Notes: a model not told the origin generated them from the letters alone. 64,000 nt of DNA from Rutidosis leptorrhynchoides (GCF_046630445.1 NC_092337.1:361466001-361530000), one strand, 5' to 3'; positions 1-11,974 are shown, numbered from the stretch's first letter. Made by a program: numbers and translations.

Positions 1-69
1 ATTTTACATATAGCATGAAATATAGCACACAATAAATTTGATACAAGATGGTTGTGAAGATAATTCTAG
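1..69. other. Element A interior, downstream of the F-box stop
   Basis: 69 bases after the F-box stop codon. Too short to interpret; probably its 3' untranslated region. Confidence 0.3.
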
Positions 70-753
70 CTAGTACACAAGTCGTTCAACAAAGGCAATA
101 AAGACACGTAATTCATACGTCCAGAAACAAGTCATGCATTCTGGTTTTACTAGGATTACTTCCCATCCTTGGTCTTGTGGAACATAACCGTTATGGCCGT
201 TAATAAGACAGCGTGTTGTAACGTCGTCAAAGGGACGAGGGTTACGTAATGTCCAACAGTCCCGTAACAATCTAAAAACCTCATTTCTTACCCCAATTAC
301 CGACTCCGTCACTTGTGGGAACGTTTTGTTTAATAGTTGTAGCCCGATGTTCTTGTTCTCACTTTGGTGAGAAGCGAACATTACTAATCCGTAAGCATAA
401 CATGCTTCTTTATGTTGCATGTTAACCGCTTTTTCTAAATCACGAAGTCCAATATTCGGATATATTGAGTCAAAATAATTTCTTAACCCATTGCGTAAAA
501 TAGCATTTGGGTTCCCCGCAATATATGCGTCAAAGTAAACACATCGTAACTTATGGATTTCCCAATGTGATATCCCCCATCTTTCGAACGAAAGCCTTTT
601 ATAAACCAAGGCATTCTTGGAACGTTCTTCGAATGTCTTACAAACTGATCTCGCCTTAAATAGTTGTGCCGAAGAATTCTGACCGACTCTAGACAAGATT
701 TCATCAATCATGTCTCCGGGTAGGTCTCTTAAAATATTGGGTTGTCTATCCAT
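70..753 (-). CDS. F-box protein, At2g35280/At1g67623-like, inside retroelement A
   Basis: Intronless 227-residue ORF with ATG at 753. Residues about 8-50 form an F-box (DLPGDMIDEILSRV, then a KARSVCKTFEE stretch), the surface that binds SKP1 in SCF ubiquitin ligases. Residues about 105-130 (EKAVNMQHKEACYAYGLVMF) resemble the Sel1/TPR-like segment of the plant At2g35280/At1g67623 F-box group. The tail keeps spaced Cys/His residues (CLINGHNG, PECMTCFW) also seen in that group. The frame is uninterrupted. It follows the acidic ORF by 139 bases on the same strand, and both lie downstream of element A's LTR and primer site, so it appears to be carried by the retrotransposon. Substrate unknown. The F-box call is firm; retroelement cargo status is inference, because A's other end is outside the window. 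Confidence 0.8.
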   Translation of the reverse strand: MDRQPNILRDLPGDMIDEILSRVGQNSSAQLFKARSVCKTFEERSKNALVYKRLSFERWGISHWEIHKLRCVYFDAYIAGNPNAILRNGLRNYFDSIYPNIGLRDLEKAVNMQHKEACYAYGLVMFASHQSENKNIGLQLLNKTFPQVTESVIGVRNEVFRLLRDCWTLRNPRPFDDVTTRCLINGHNGYVPQDQGWEVILVKPECMTCFWTYELRVFIAFVERLVY

Positions 754-892
754 TTTGTGTTTTTATATTGTAAAATAGACAAGAGTTAGATTCATAAAAA
801 AAAAATACTTATTAATACAAGCAATTTTTACATATATCATAAAGCATAAGCACACTATATTACATATATTACACCACACGAATACAACTATC

Positions 893-1525
893 TTATTCCG
901 ACTCGCTTGTTTCTTCTTCTTCAGTTTTGGTTCGTTTTGCCAAGTTTCTAGGGATATATGATGTTCCCCTAATACGAGCCGTCGTTTTCCACATTGGTTT
1001 AGAAAAACCTGGTGGTTTAGAGGTTCCCGGGTCATTATTACAACTTAAGGACTTCGGGGGTTGACGATACATATAAAGTTCATCGGGGTTGGAATTAGAT
1101 TTCTCTATTTTTATGCCCTTTCCCTTATTATTTTCTTTTGCCTTTTTAAATTCAGTTGGGGTAATTTCTATAACATCATCGGAATTCTCGTCGGAATCCG
1201 ATTCATCGGAGAATTGGTAATCCTCCCAATATTTTGCTTCCTTGGCGGAAACACCATTGACCATAATTAACCTTGGTCGGTTGGTTGAGGATTTTCTTTT
1301 ACTTAACCGTTTTATTATTTCCCCCACCGGTTCTATTTCTTCATCCGGTTCCGATTCTTCTTCCGGTTCTGATTCTTCTTCCGGTTCCGACTCTTCTTCC
1401 GGTTCCGACTCTTCTTCCGGTTCCTCTTCGGAAACTTGTGAATCAGTCCACGAATCATTCCAATTTACATTTGACTCTTCATTATTATTAGGTGAGTCAA
1501 TGGGACTTGTTCTAGAGGTAGACAT
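893..1525 (-). CDS. Acidic Glu/Ser-repeat protein, first ORF of element A
   Basis: 210-residue ORF, ATG at 1525, about 200 bases after the primer site of element A. Residues about 33-65 are a run of near-perfect hexapeptides (SEPEEE) encoded by an 18-base tandem repeat. A second acidic Ser/Asp patch lies near residues 103-117 (FSDESDSDENSDDVIEI), followed by a Lys-rich stretch and a basic C-terminus (ARIRGTSYIPRNLAKR). No catalytic motif, transmembrane segment or zinc finger is visible. Its position matches the degenerate gag-like ORFs of related elements B and D-E, which also start Ser/Asp-rich, so a gag-derived or cargo role is possible. Function unknown. Confidence 0.55.
   Translation of the reverse strand: MSTSRTSPIDSPNNNEESNVNWNDSWTDSQVSEEEPEEESEPEEESEPEEESEPEEESEPDEEIEPVGEIIKRLSKRKSSTNRPRLIMVNGVSAKEAKYWEDYQFSDESDSDENSDDVIEITPTEFKKAKENNKGKGIKIEKSNSNPDELYMYRQPPKSLSCNNDPGTSKPPGFSKPMWKTTARIRGTSYIPRNLAKRTKTEEEETSESE
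1327..1422 (-). repeat. 18-bp coding minisatellite
   Basis: About five tandem 18-base units (unit ccggttccgactcttctt on the + strand), two of them identical, with a diverged unit at the left edge. They encode the Glu/Ser/Pro hexapeptides of the acidic ORF. The length is a multiple of three, so copy-number changes keep the frame. Confidence 0.85.
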
Positions 1526-1722
1526 CTATCACATAATATCAAACGCGTTAAGAGATTAATATATCACATAATATTCACATGTTAAAAATATATAGTTTCC
1601 AACAAAATTTGTTAAGCAATCATTTTTCAAGTAAACACGGTCGAAGTCCAGATTCACTAATGCATCCTAACAAACTCGATAAGACACACTAATGCAAAAT
1701 TCTGGTTCTCTAAGACCAACAC

Positions 1723-1733
1723 TCTGATACCAA
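1723..1733 (-). promoter_or_regulatory. Primer binding site of element A (tRNA-iMet type)
   Basis: On the minus strand the LTR end (GGGACATTTCA) is followed one base later by TGGTATCAGAG, the complement of the 3' end of initiator tRNA-Met. This fixes A's orientation and shows that 1735-4983 is its 5' LTR. Confidence 0.85.
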
Positions 1734-1734
1734 C

Positions 1735-4700
1735 TGAAATGTCCCGTTCTTATTGATTAAAAATGTTCCATATTAATTGATTTCGTTGCGAGGTTTTGAC
1801 CTCTATATGAGACGTTTTTCAAAGACTGCATTCAATTTAAAACAAACCATAACCTTTATTTCATCAATAAAGGTTTAAAAGCTTTACGTAGATTATCAAA
1901 TAATGATAATCTAAAATATCCTGTTTACACACGACCATTACATAATGGTTTACAATACAAATATGTTACAACAAAATAAGTTTCTTGAATGCAGTTTTTA
2001 CACAATATCATACAAACATGGACTCCAAATCTTGTCCTTATTTAAGTATGCGACAGCGGAAGCTCTTAATAATCACCTGAGAATAAACATGCTTAAAACG
2101 TCAACAAAAATGTTGGTGAGTTATAGGTTTAACCTATATATATCAAATCATAATAATAGACCACAAGATTTCATATTTCAATACACATCCCATACATAGA
2201 GATAAAAATCATTCATATGGTGAACACCTGGTAACCAACATTAACAAGATGCATATATAAAAATATCCCCATCATTCCGGGACACCCTTCGGATATGATA
2301 TAAATTTCGAAGTACTAAAGCATCTGGTACTTTGAATGGGGTTTGTTAAGCCCAATAGATCTATCTTTAGGATTCGCGTCAATTAGGGTGTCTGTTCCCT
2401 AATTCTTAGATTACCAGACTTAATAAAAAGGGGCATATTCGATTTGGATAATTCAACCATAGAATGTAGTTCCACGTACTTGTGTCTATTTTGTAAATCA
2501 TTTATAAAACCTGCATGTATTCTCATCCCAAAAATATTAGATTTTAAAAGTGGGACTATAACTCACTTTCACAGATTTTTACTTCGTCGGGAAGTAAGAC
2601 TTGGCCACTGGTTGATTCACGAACCTATAACAATATATACATATATATCAAAGTATGTTCAAAATATATTTACAACACTTTTAATATATTTTGATGTTTT
2701 AAGTTTATTAAGTCAGCTGTCCTCGTTAGTAACCTACAACTAGTTGTCCATAGTTAGATGTACAGAAATAAATCGATAAATATTATCTTGAATCAATCCA
2801 CGACCCAGTGTATACGTATCTCAGTATTGATCACAACTCAAACTATATATATTTTGGAATCAACCTCAACCCTGTATAGCTAACTCCAACATTCACATAT
2901 AGAGTGTCTATGGTTGTTCCGAAATATATATAGATGTGTCGACATGATAGTTCGAAACATTGTATACGTGTCTATGGTATCTCAAGATTACATAATATAC
3001 AATACAAGTTGATTAAGTTATGGTTGGAATAGATTTGTTACCAATTTTCACGTAGCTAAAATGAGAAAAATTATCCAATCTTGTTTTACCCATAACTTCT
3101 TCATCTTAAATCCGTTTTGAGTGAATCAAATTGCTATGGTTTCATATTGGACTCTATTTTATGAATCTAAACAGAAAAAGTATAGGTTTATAGTTGGAAA
3201 AATAAGTTACAAGTCGTTTTTGTAAAGGTAGTCATTTCAGTCGAAAGAACGACGTCTAGATGACCATTTTAGAAAACATACTTTCACTTTGAGTTTAACC
3301 ATAATTTTTGGATATAGTTTCATGTTCATAATAAAAATCATTTTCTCAGAATAACAACTTTTAAATCAAAGTTTATCATAGTTTTTAATTAACTAACCCA
3401 AAACAGCCCGCGGTGTTACTACGACGGCGTAAATCCGGTTTTACGGTGTTTTTCGTGTTTCCAGGTTTTAAATCATTAAGTTAGCATATCATATAGATAT
3501 AGAACATGTGTTTAGTTGATTTTAAAAGTCAAGTTAGAAGGATTAACTTTTGTTTGCGAACAAGTTTAGAATTAACTAAACTATGTTCTAGTGATTACAA
3601 GTTTAAACCTTCGAATAAGATAGCTTTATATGTATGAATCGAATGATGTTATGAACATCATTACTACCTTAATTTCCTTGGATAAACCTACTGGAAAAGA
3701 AAAAAATGGATCTAGCTTCAACGGATCCTTGGATGGCTCGAAGTTCTTGAAGCAGAATCATGACACGAAAACAAGTTCAAGTAAGATCATCACTTGAAAT
3801 AAGATTGTTATAGTTATAGAAATTGAACCAAAGTTTGAATATGATTATTACCTTGTTTTAGAATGATAACCTACTGTAAGAAACAAAGATTTCTTGAGGT
3901 TGGATGATCACCTTACAAGATTGGAAGTGAGCTAGCAAACTTGAAAGTATTCTTGATTTTATGTAACTAGAACTTGTAGAATATATGAAGAACACTTAGA
4001 ACTTGAAGATAGAACTTGAGAGAGATCAATTAGATGAAGAAAATTGAAGAATGAAAGTGTTTGTAGGTGTTTTTGGTCGTTGGTGTATGGATTAGATATA
4101 AAGGATATGTAATTTTGTTTTCATGTAAATAAGTCATGAATGATTACTCATATTTTTGTAATTTTATGAGATATTTCATGCTAGTTGCCAAATGATGGTT
4201 CCCACATGTGTTAGGTGACTCACATGGGCTGCTAAGAGCTGATCATTGGAGTGTATATACCAATAGTACATACATCTAAAAGCTGTGTATTGTACGAGTA
4301 CGAATACGGGTGCATACGAGTAGAATTGTTGATGAAACTGAACGAGGATGTAATTGTAAGCATTTTTGTTAAGTAGAAGTATTTTGATAAGTGTATTGAA
4401 GTCTTTCAAAAGTGTATAAATACATATTAAAACACTATATGTATATACATTTTAACTGAGTCGTTAAGTCATCGTTAGTCGTTACATGTAAGTGTTGTTT
4501 TGAAACCTTTAGGTTAACGATCTTGTTAAATGTTGTTAACCTAATGTTTATAATATCAAATGAGATTTTAAATTATTATATTATCATGATATTATCATGT
4601 ATGAATATCTCTTAATATGATATATATACATTAAATGTCTTTACAACGATAATCGTTACATATATGTCTCGTTTAAAAATCATTAAGTTAGTAGTCTTGT

Positions 4701-4983
4701 TTTTACATATGTAGTTCATTGTTAATATACTTAATGATATGTTTACTTATCATAGTATCATGTTAACTATATATATATCCATACATATGTCATCATATAG
4801 TTTTTACAAGTTTTAACGTTCGTGAATCACCGGTCAACTTGGGTGGTCAATTGTCTATATGAAACATATTTCAATTAATCAAGTCTTAACAAGTTTGATT
4901 GCTTAACATGTTGGAAACATTTAATCATGTAAATATCAATCTCAATTAATATATATAAACATGGAAAAGTTCGGGTCACTACA
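1735..4983 (-). mobile_element. 5' LTR of LTR-retrotransposon A
   Basis: A 3249-bp LTR reading on the minus strand from TGTAGTGACCCGAAC (4983) to ACGGGACATTTCA (1735), with TG...CA ends. Its 3' third is clearly related to LTRs C, D and E: the GAGGT/ACCTC hairpin (1790-1803), the block at 2052-2122 ending in a splice-acceptor-like TTTATTCTCAG, and a shared stretch around 2270-2500. It interrupts the 5' LTR of element B, whose sequence resumes at 4984. The interior continues leftward past the window start. No real protein is encoded in the LTR; its small ORFs are chance. Confidence 0.85.
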
Positions 4984-6695
4984 ATAGAAATTATTAATTA
5001 TAAGTTACATAAAATACCCCTGAAGTATTTAATAAATACGACTTTTTAAAATATTAAAATTCGTTAATTTGATTGAATTAAACGAATTCAGTAATTTACG
5101 GTGGCACAGAATGATCAGCAGACTAGTACGTACACTCTACATCGAACGTATATAGTAATTTTATAAATAAATAGTCCTTTTTACAACTAGTTTTATAAAG
5201 CTTAAGACCAAAATAAATATATGTATTCAATTATAAAAAGTGGAATTCTTTTTAATATTACTTTTACCCGTCATTTATTAGCAACAGAGTACGAAATACC
5301 GGTCCGTAAAAACTGTCGGTAGAAATGAAAAAACATGGGCGGCTTTTAAATCCCACGTTTGATTCTATATTATTATTATACTATTATATTATTATATTAT
5401 ATATTAATATATTATTATATTTTTAAATTTAAAATATCTACATCTATATCTCTATATATATACGCATATGGATAGATAGATGGATTACACTTCGTCATAT
5501 TTTTTTTAAAACACACTTGTTACTTCATAGTATCAATATTTTATTATTATCCTTAATATTATTATTATCAATCTTATTATTATTAGTATTATTATTTTTA
5601 TGGTACAAAAATAATAATATACATAAAATACAACGACGGGGTTATGTTCGGGTGATTTTCAAAACGAGTTTTTGAGCCAGATGAAGCTAGGGAAATTATG
5701 GGTTATAGCTATGGAGGTTATGGGTAATGTTCGTGGGTACCATGGGTGAATCAAAGGCTAACCTTTCATTTGTCATTTTCGTTGCATCTGCATACTTTTC
5801 CTACAATATTAAACCACAATATTGATATGTGAGTTTCATATGCTCCCTTTTTAATTGCTTTTGCAATCTATATCTTTGGGCTGAGAATTCATGCACTTTA
5901 TTTTAAACACAATGGATACAAATATATACTTAAATTCTACACTGAGTTTGAACCGAAAATCCCTTAACTTTGGTAACTAGTAGCTGCCGGTTATAAGAAC
6001 TGGTGGGCGCGAATAGTTTTATATGGATCCATAGGGCTTGACATCCCCGTCCGTTTCAGGTATAGAAACCCTAGCCTGAACTATAAACAGACGTATGCTA
6101 TTTGAGTTTAGTACACGTTGGATTGCGTGTATTGTACATGTTGGTTGCATGTATGTTAAAACAGGGGTACTTATTATATATACGTTAAAGTTTAGTTACC
6201 AGGGTACTCAATCTTTTAGAATATTTTGATAAACGTTTCTGGATGAAACAACTGAAATCTTGTGATCCACCTTTATATACAGAGTATGCGCAATATTAAA
6301 ACTATGAACTCACCAACCTTTGTGTTGACCCTTTTAAGCATGTTTATTCTCAGGTTCCTAGAAGTCTTCCGCTGTTTGCTTATACGTTATACAAGCTATG
6401 TGCACGGAGTCATACATGCTTTATTAGAGAAAACTTTGCATTCACAAAATTATCACCATGTATCTTATTTTGACTGCATTGTCAACGGATGAATTATTGT
6501 AAACTATTATTTACGGTGATTGTCTATATGTAGAAATAATCAGATGTTAAAAACTTTGGAATTAGATATTCATTTATGGTGTGCCTTTTCAAAAGAATGC
6601 AATGTTTACAAAACGTATCATGTAGAGGTCAAAACCTCACTATGAAATCAACGAATAACGTACCGCGTCAATAGCGATTTTGGCGGGTCGTTACA
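4984..6695 (+). mobile_element. 5' LTR of element B, left end lost to element A
   Basis: Aligns base for base, with small differences, to 31623-33350, the 3' LTR of the same element. It lacks that LTR's first ~466 bases because element A inserted at the junction. It ends GGGTCGTTACA and is followed by a primer site. It contains a donor-like GTGAGT near 5828, the acceptor-like block at 6307-6375 and the GAGGTCAAAACCTC hairpin at 6625-6638. A TTA/ATT-rich patch lies near 5380-5600. Confidence 0.85.
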
Positions 6696-6697
6696 GT

Positions 6698-6709
6698 TGG
6701 TATCCGAGC
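6698..6709 (+). promoter_or_regulatory. Primer binding site of element B
   Basis: TGGTATCCGAGC, two bases after the LTR. It is the initiator tRNA-Met complement with one mismatch (C for A at position 8), a decayed but recognisable primer site that gives element B a plus-strand orientation. Confidence 0.8.
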
Positions 6710-7080
6710 TTGAGGTCATGGGGAACCAGAATTTGCATTAGTGTGTTTAACTGGTAATTGTTAGGATGCATTAGTGAGTCTGGACTATGACCGTATTTGT
6801 TTTTACCAATTTTTTCTTATCAATTATTGTTGGAAATTACATACTTATCATTCTTAAGTCTAGACACGTTTTCCTGCATTTATTGCATAGATAATGTACA
6901 GACGAATTCATATCTTAACATATCTGTTACTTTAAACTTTGCCTGACATCTCCCGAAGATTCCTCCGTAATTTATGGGATTTTGGTATTACATATACATA
7001 TGTAAATTATGTATTGAAGAATACCAATCTAAGTCCTATAATCTATTTCATATCAAAAATCATTTCCCTGATTATAAAAG

Positions 7081-7596
7081 ATGGATCCCGCATCTAGTTC
7101 GAGTTCCTCAGATTCCGACAGCTATTCCGATATGGATTTCTACATGAGCTCCGAAAGCAGCGTAACCGGAATGGATCAACCAATTAGCCATCATCTATTC
7201 TGGATGAATTAGGGATGGGTTCGTAATCTACTTAATCATTGGAGACAGGAAGAAGGTGATCCTTTCCATCCACCACATTTCCCTCTGGACGAAGAACCTG
7301 AAGCACTTATCGGCGAACCCGTTCGAAACACCATTTTCACCCTCATTTCCAGAATAGCTCGCAACGATTACGTAACATCTACTATTCTAAATCTTATTCA
7401 TCCATTCATTCGAACTGCCAATCATTCCGGTGTAATAGAAGAAGTCAACGATCTTCGCGCTCGAGTAGTGGCGTTGGAGAATATGGTGCAAAGATTACAA
7501 GCACCAACAACAACACCAGTACCAACAACAACATCCACATCACACACCTCAACATCACAATCTGTACCTCGGGCATCAACAGCATACGCACCATAG
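7081..7596 (+). pseudogene. Broken gag-like ORF of element B
   Basis: Read from ATG 7081 to TAG 7594, the frame is open except for one stop (TAG) after FWMN, near codon 44. The N-terminus is Ser/Asp-rich (MDPASSSSSSDSDSYSDMDF), the middle is helical, and residues about 130-152 look like a coiled coil (EEVNDLRARVVALENMVQRL) followed by a Thr/Pro-rich tail. The copy in D-E (25587-26127) has its own different lesion at almost the same place, so an intact ancestor coded for about 170-180 residues. Position after the leader and the coiled coil suggest a truncated gag; no zinc knuckle is seen. Confidence 0.6.
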
Positions 7597-7728
7597 GTAC
7601 CAAGGAGTACCAACAACAACAAACTATGAAGTATTAATTCATCACTTCATTGAAGAAATATTATTCAGAGAATATGTAGTTTCTAAAAGTTTTAGAGATT
7701 ACTTATTCTAGTTCCAAACGTAAACCAG

Positions 7729-7893
7729 ATGAGTAGATGGATAGAGATGATACAGGAAACCCTGACAAGAATGGTGTGTGATTTACAAGCTATACTTGTT
7801 GTACAAACGCCACCAGCAGTATCACCAGCATCACCATCAGTATCACCAACACCAGCAACACCTGTAGCACCACAAGCTCCACTAGCTCCATAA
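7729..7893 (+). CDS. Small helix plus Pro-rich ORF, gag-tail-like module
   Basis: 54-residue ORF. A helical start (MSRWIEMIQETLTRMV) is followed by a Pro/Ser/Thr/Val tail. The layout imitates the end of the preceding gag-like ORF, as if the gag tail had been duplicated. A degenerate counterpart lies in D-E on the minus strand near 25260-25460, where the same helix (WTEMIEGRVETLTR) is recognisable but frames are broken. Probably not functional. Confidence 0.3.
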   Translation: MSRWIEMIQETLTRMVCDLQAILVVQTPPAVSPASPSVSPTPATPVAPQAPLAP

Positions 7894-9547
7894 CCACCGA
7901 TGATATCGACACCACAATCTCCAATGGGTATATTGAAATAACAGGTTATGGAGTACTAACTCATTATTTCCAAAGAATTTATATATTATTTATATATATG
8001 AACTTTGGAAACTATAATATATCTTTTCGTACTAAGCTATTACGTATGAATTTTAAAGGGTAAGTACTACTCGGTTAATTCATATTACTAATATGCTAGT
8101 ATGTACATCCTTCGTTAAACGACTTAACCACCCTTAACTACAATCTCTGTTTCAACTCAATGAATTCCATTTCATAATAAACCAAACGTATTAATCAATT
8201 ACATGTTTGATTTTACACTTTCATCTTCGATGTATTCGAAACTTTCTAGAAAACATCACTCGTACCTTGCGAAGTTCACAAAATTCCACAAGCACTAATA
8301 TCCTTCACCGAGGAATGTCAATAAGAATAGATAATGAAGTATTTATGACATTAGTGAAATACTCTGCTAAGATTATGTAATCTCTAATGTTTCAGAGATT
8401 ATTCATTTCTAGTTTCAGCCGAAAATCAAACGAGTTTAATAGAATATTAACTCATTAATACTGTATTACATCTGAAGAAAATATACATTCATATATTTTC
8501 ATAAAGATTGTAATAAAGATTCTTTTTGTACAAACTATTAATTGTGAAAATATTTTAACGGGTAGGTAATACTCGAGAAATATTTAGATTTCACGTTAAT
8601 ATGTTACACTGTACATTCTTAAATTACTCGATAATCATTAACCATACTCACTACTTTCACAACGATATACATTCTTTCATAGAAATCAGAACAACCTTTC
8701 TCACTCAAATTAAATTACATATTCTAATTTTAAGCAGATCATAATCCAGAATCCAAGTCAAGATATAACAGATAGCATCACTCTTAGATCCCTACATCTT
8801 TCAAAACTATACTTTGACTTCAAAACTGTGCTAGAACATCACTTCTATTCATAAAACTCAGAAAAATATTTGTATCATTCAAAATTCTAGAACATCATAT
8901 GTATATTGACGATTACAATCTACGTTCAAACTCTTCATGATTCTTGAAAACACCTCAATTTAGAAACAATCAAGAGGGTGAACCAACCACACATTATCTG
9001 CGAAAAGAAAGATTTGTGCATATAGTTATGCACCTGGAAACTCTCGAAATCTAAATAAAAGTTTAACACGTATATGTACTAGATCCTTTAGCATTGTTAT
9101 TACCGAAAATAACCTTGCAATTCCTTTTTAAGGTACCCAGTGTTATCACCCTTCCAACCAGTCAACTTCGAATTTTCAGATTAACATTATTATAACCTCG
9201 ATATATACGTTTTTGTTACCAGGGAACCTTTTATATTCCACAATATTAACAGTAAACGTACCAGCAACTTCATTACTCTTTGGCGTAAGTCTCTCCGAAA
9301 AGTCACTATATTTATTCATTGAAACTCTATCATGTACTCATCTGCATCTTGCAACGGTAGTTGTCATACCAAAAAGCTTCAATCATTATTCTCAAATTTG
9401 GCAGCGTTTCTACATCAACAGTAATATATTCATATAACGTCTATCTTTTAGACTTACGTACTTCAATTCTGAATTTCTGAATAAGCACCCCAGTTTACGA
9501 ATAAGTTCTTGGAATTTTGGAAAAAAAATCTGATAAAACAGCAAAAA

Positions 9548-9851
9548 CTGTAAACGACCTTAACTGTCGGAAGTTTGATGATAAAGAATAGTGTGTTGAA
9601 AAAGCTCAGAAAATGAGAAAATTTGGTACTGAAAAATGGTTGAGCAAACCATGAAGGAGGCTGTGGACAAATCACAAAGACTAAATCTGCCTTCAAAGAA
9701 TTCAAATAATTCAGCGTCTGCTGAAGTCTCTAGCGAATACCTTGCTCCTTACTCTAAACCTTTGCGAATAAATCTTCGTCATCATCCTTCGATCTTAGAA
9801 AGTCTAAGATATCATCGCATCTTTAAGTATAAATATCCTCGATATTTCTAA
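9548..9851 (+). pseudogene. Conserved coding trace of unknown family (copy in B)
   Basis: The longest open piece starts at 9636 and gives 71 residues, with the core MKEAVDKSQRLNLPSKNS and a tail ending HRIFKYKYPRYF. Upstream, the protein similarity to the D-E copy continues through one stop and one single-base shift (KFGTEK before the core). Two copies inserted independently keep the same residues, so the source was a real coding sequence. I do not recognise the family. It may be a host exon fragment or a diverged gag segment. Confidence 0.4.
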
Positions 9852-11859
9852 AGATATTTTCATAACTAGCATTATCCGAGATTATTTATCTCTTTGCGCT
9901 ATCTGTATTACATCATAAAGGAAACTGCTTAGTTTCTATACTCTGTAAACCTTCGAGTTTAAATTATGAATATTTTTGGAGAAGTGTTGGGAGTTGAAGC
10001 ATGAATTAGTATAATTTAATGACGTCGGGCCAACGTGGTTATATTTTAGTAAGTCATGCTGAGTTTCTAATGGAACGTGATAAAGGTTCACAGATCATAC
10101 CCTTATCATGTGCCATGTTACATAACTCTTTCATTCTATTTAACCTCTAAACATATCAAGAAAATATTTTTCTTGATGATTCGGTCTTTTCCGTGATTTT
10201 CTGGTAATTTAACAAGTCAGATCGCGCTATTACCATTTCTTTCTTAGAACATTAGTTATGTTCATCCGAAACTTCATATCTACGAATTCTGGACCATTAT
10301 TTGCTTCACACAAAGTCGATAAGAGAAAACAATAGTACAAAGCTTCAAAATATAGGAGTATAAATCACAGCAAATAGAAGGGATCATTAACCGTAGATGT
10401 CAATAATTATGGAAAGACAAATGCAAGGAAGGATTATGAAAACCACTACCTCAAGAGCGAAGTAGAAGTAAACAGATTCCTCCGATGGGAGTTGGAATAG
10501 AAGGATGATTGTGACGACCCGGAAATTTTTGATCAAATTTAAACTTTATCTTTATATCATTCCGACACGATAAGCAAACTCTGTAATGTTGAAATCTCAA
10601 AAACTTCGAATTATGTTCATATGACCAATTACCCTACGACTGCTCTTGACGATTCACGAACTAATATGTGTAAATAGATATGTATGAATATATACATATG
10701 TGTGATTATTAAATTAAGAAATATTAATGAAACATTAAATGTTTGGTTAGTATGAGAATAAGTTACGAAGTCTATTATATGGCTTGAGAACGTTAACAAA
10801 GTATTAGACGTATAATACTTTACATGAACGTATTTGTTTCAATATGTTTATCGATGGAATTAGAAGATAATATCAAATGATTGATTTATCAGATACATTG
10901 TATGATTACGAGTCTCTGTTGAGAGGCCCACTTTGATTTAGAAAACCCTTTCTTTTTAACGGTATTTGGAATATTTAGTAAAGTGATTTATAGATAAGAA
11001 TGTTCAAGGGTCATTAACAAAGTTTAGACAAAAGTTAGTGGAAGATTAAATTATATAAGAATCAATTGACTTAATTTCAAATGTACGAAAACATTCTTGT
11101 CGATATAATAGAACTAGATTATTAGTGTCGTTGTTTAAGTAAAGTATGTTGGAATATGAGTTGCTAGTTATGTGAATAACTTACAACGTATATTAAAACG
11201 TGTTAATGCATATTAGATTTTAAATTAATTAAGTAAATGATTGTAACACTTACTTATTGATTCGATTAATATTGGGAAATGTCAACTAGTACGTTAAGAA
11301 GTTAATGTAAACGCTAGTACAAATGAACTATATCTATTTAAGTTTTAAAACGTAAACGTTGTATATTATGTAAACGGCTTTAAATTTATACTTTGAAATA
11401 TAAATATCTTTTAAGAGACTAAGTAATTTTACTAAATAAAAAGTTCTAACATGGATAAGATTACATTTCTAAAATATATTTATATTTTACAAAGTGATAG
11501 AATATAATATTAATTTACTCATAAAATGTTTTAATTTAAAATAATATTATTAAATATATTTTAATAAACAACGAGACATTGATTTATAGAAGCAAATGAC
11601 TAAAACACTCAAATGATCAAGATATGTCTTGAGTGATATAATTTACTAATATTCTAAGTCTATATTTTATTAAGAGTACGAGTCACTAAATGTAATATGT
11701 TAGTTTTCTAAGAGTACGAAAATGCGTTCGAAAAACCGGAACCGGTACTTAAGTCGAGGTTCAACGTACAACACATCGGTGTAAAAATTACAAATCAACT
11801 ATGCACGAAAATATAATATAATATTTAATTAATTCTAAAGATTAAATATATTATATATT

Positions 11860-11863
<4 letters not shown>

Positions 11864-11925
<62 letters not shown>
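11864..11925. repeat. (TA)n microsatellite in LTR C
   Basis: About 31 uninterrupted TA units, upstream of the twin palindrome. Confidence 0.95.
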
Positions 11926-11926
<1 letters not shown>

Positions 11927-11974
11927 TTTACATAAAGTTGTCGCAAGAAATAGAATGTGGACAGCAAAAGAAGC

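Larger units (their letters stand above)
6696..10509 (+). mobile_element. Element B internal region, part 1 (non-autonomous)
   Basis: Follows B's primer site and ends at solo LTR C. It holds a broken gag-like ORF (7081-7596), a second gag-tail-like module (7729-7893), several degenerate modules ending in a polypurine-like string (near 8050 and 8565), and a conserved coding trace (9548-9851). No protease, reverse transcriptase, RNase H or integrase motif is visible on either strand. It matches the internal region of element D-E in order and content, so B and D-E are related non-autonomous elements. Confidence 0.7.

Noticed and set aside
1273-1559. Plus-strand open frames opposite the acidic ORF
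   Set aside because: Mirror images of the 18-bp coding repeat; the minus strand has the element's orientation, an ATG after the leader and a full-length frame.
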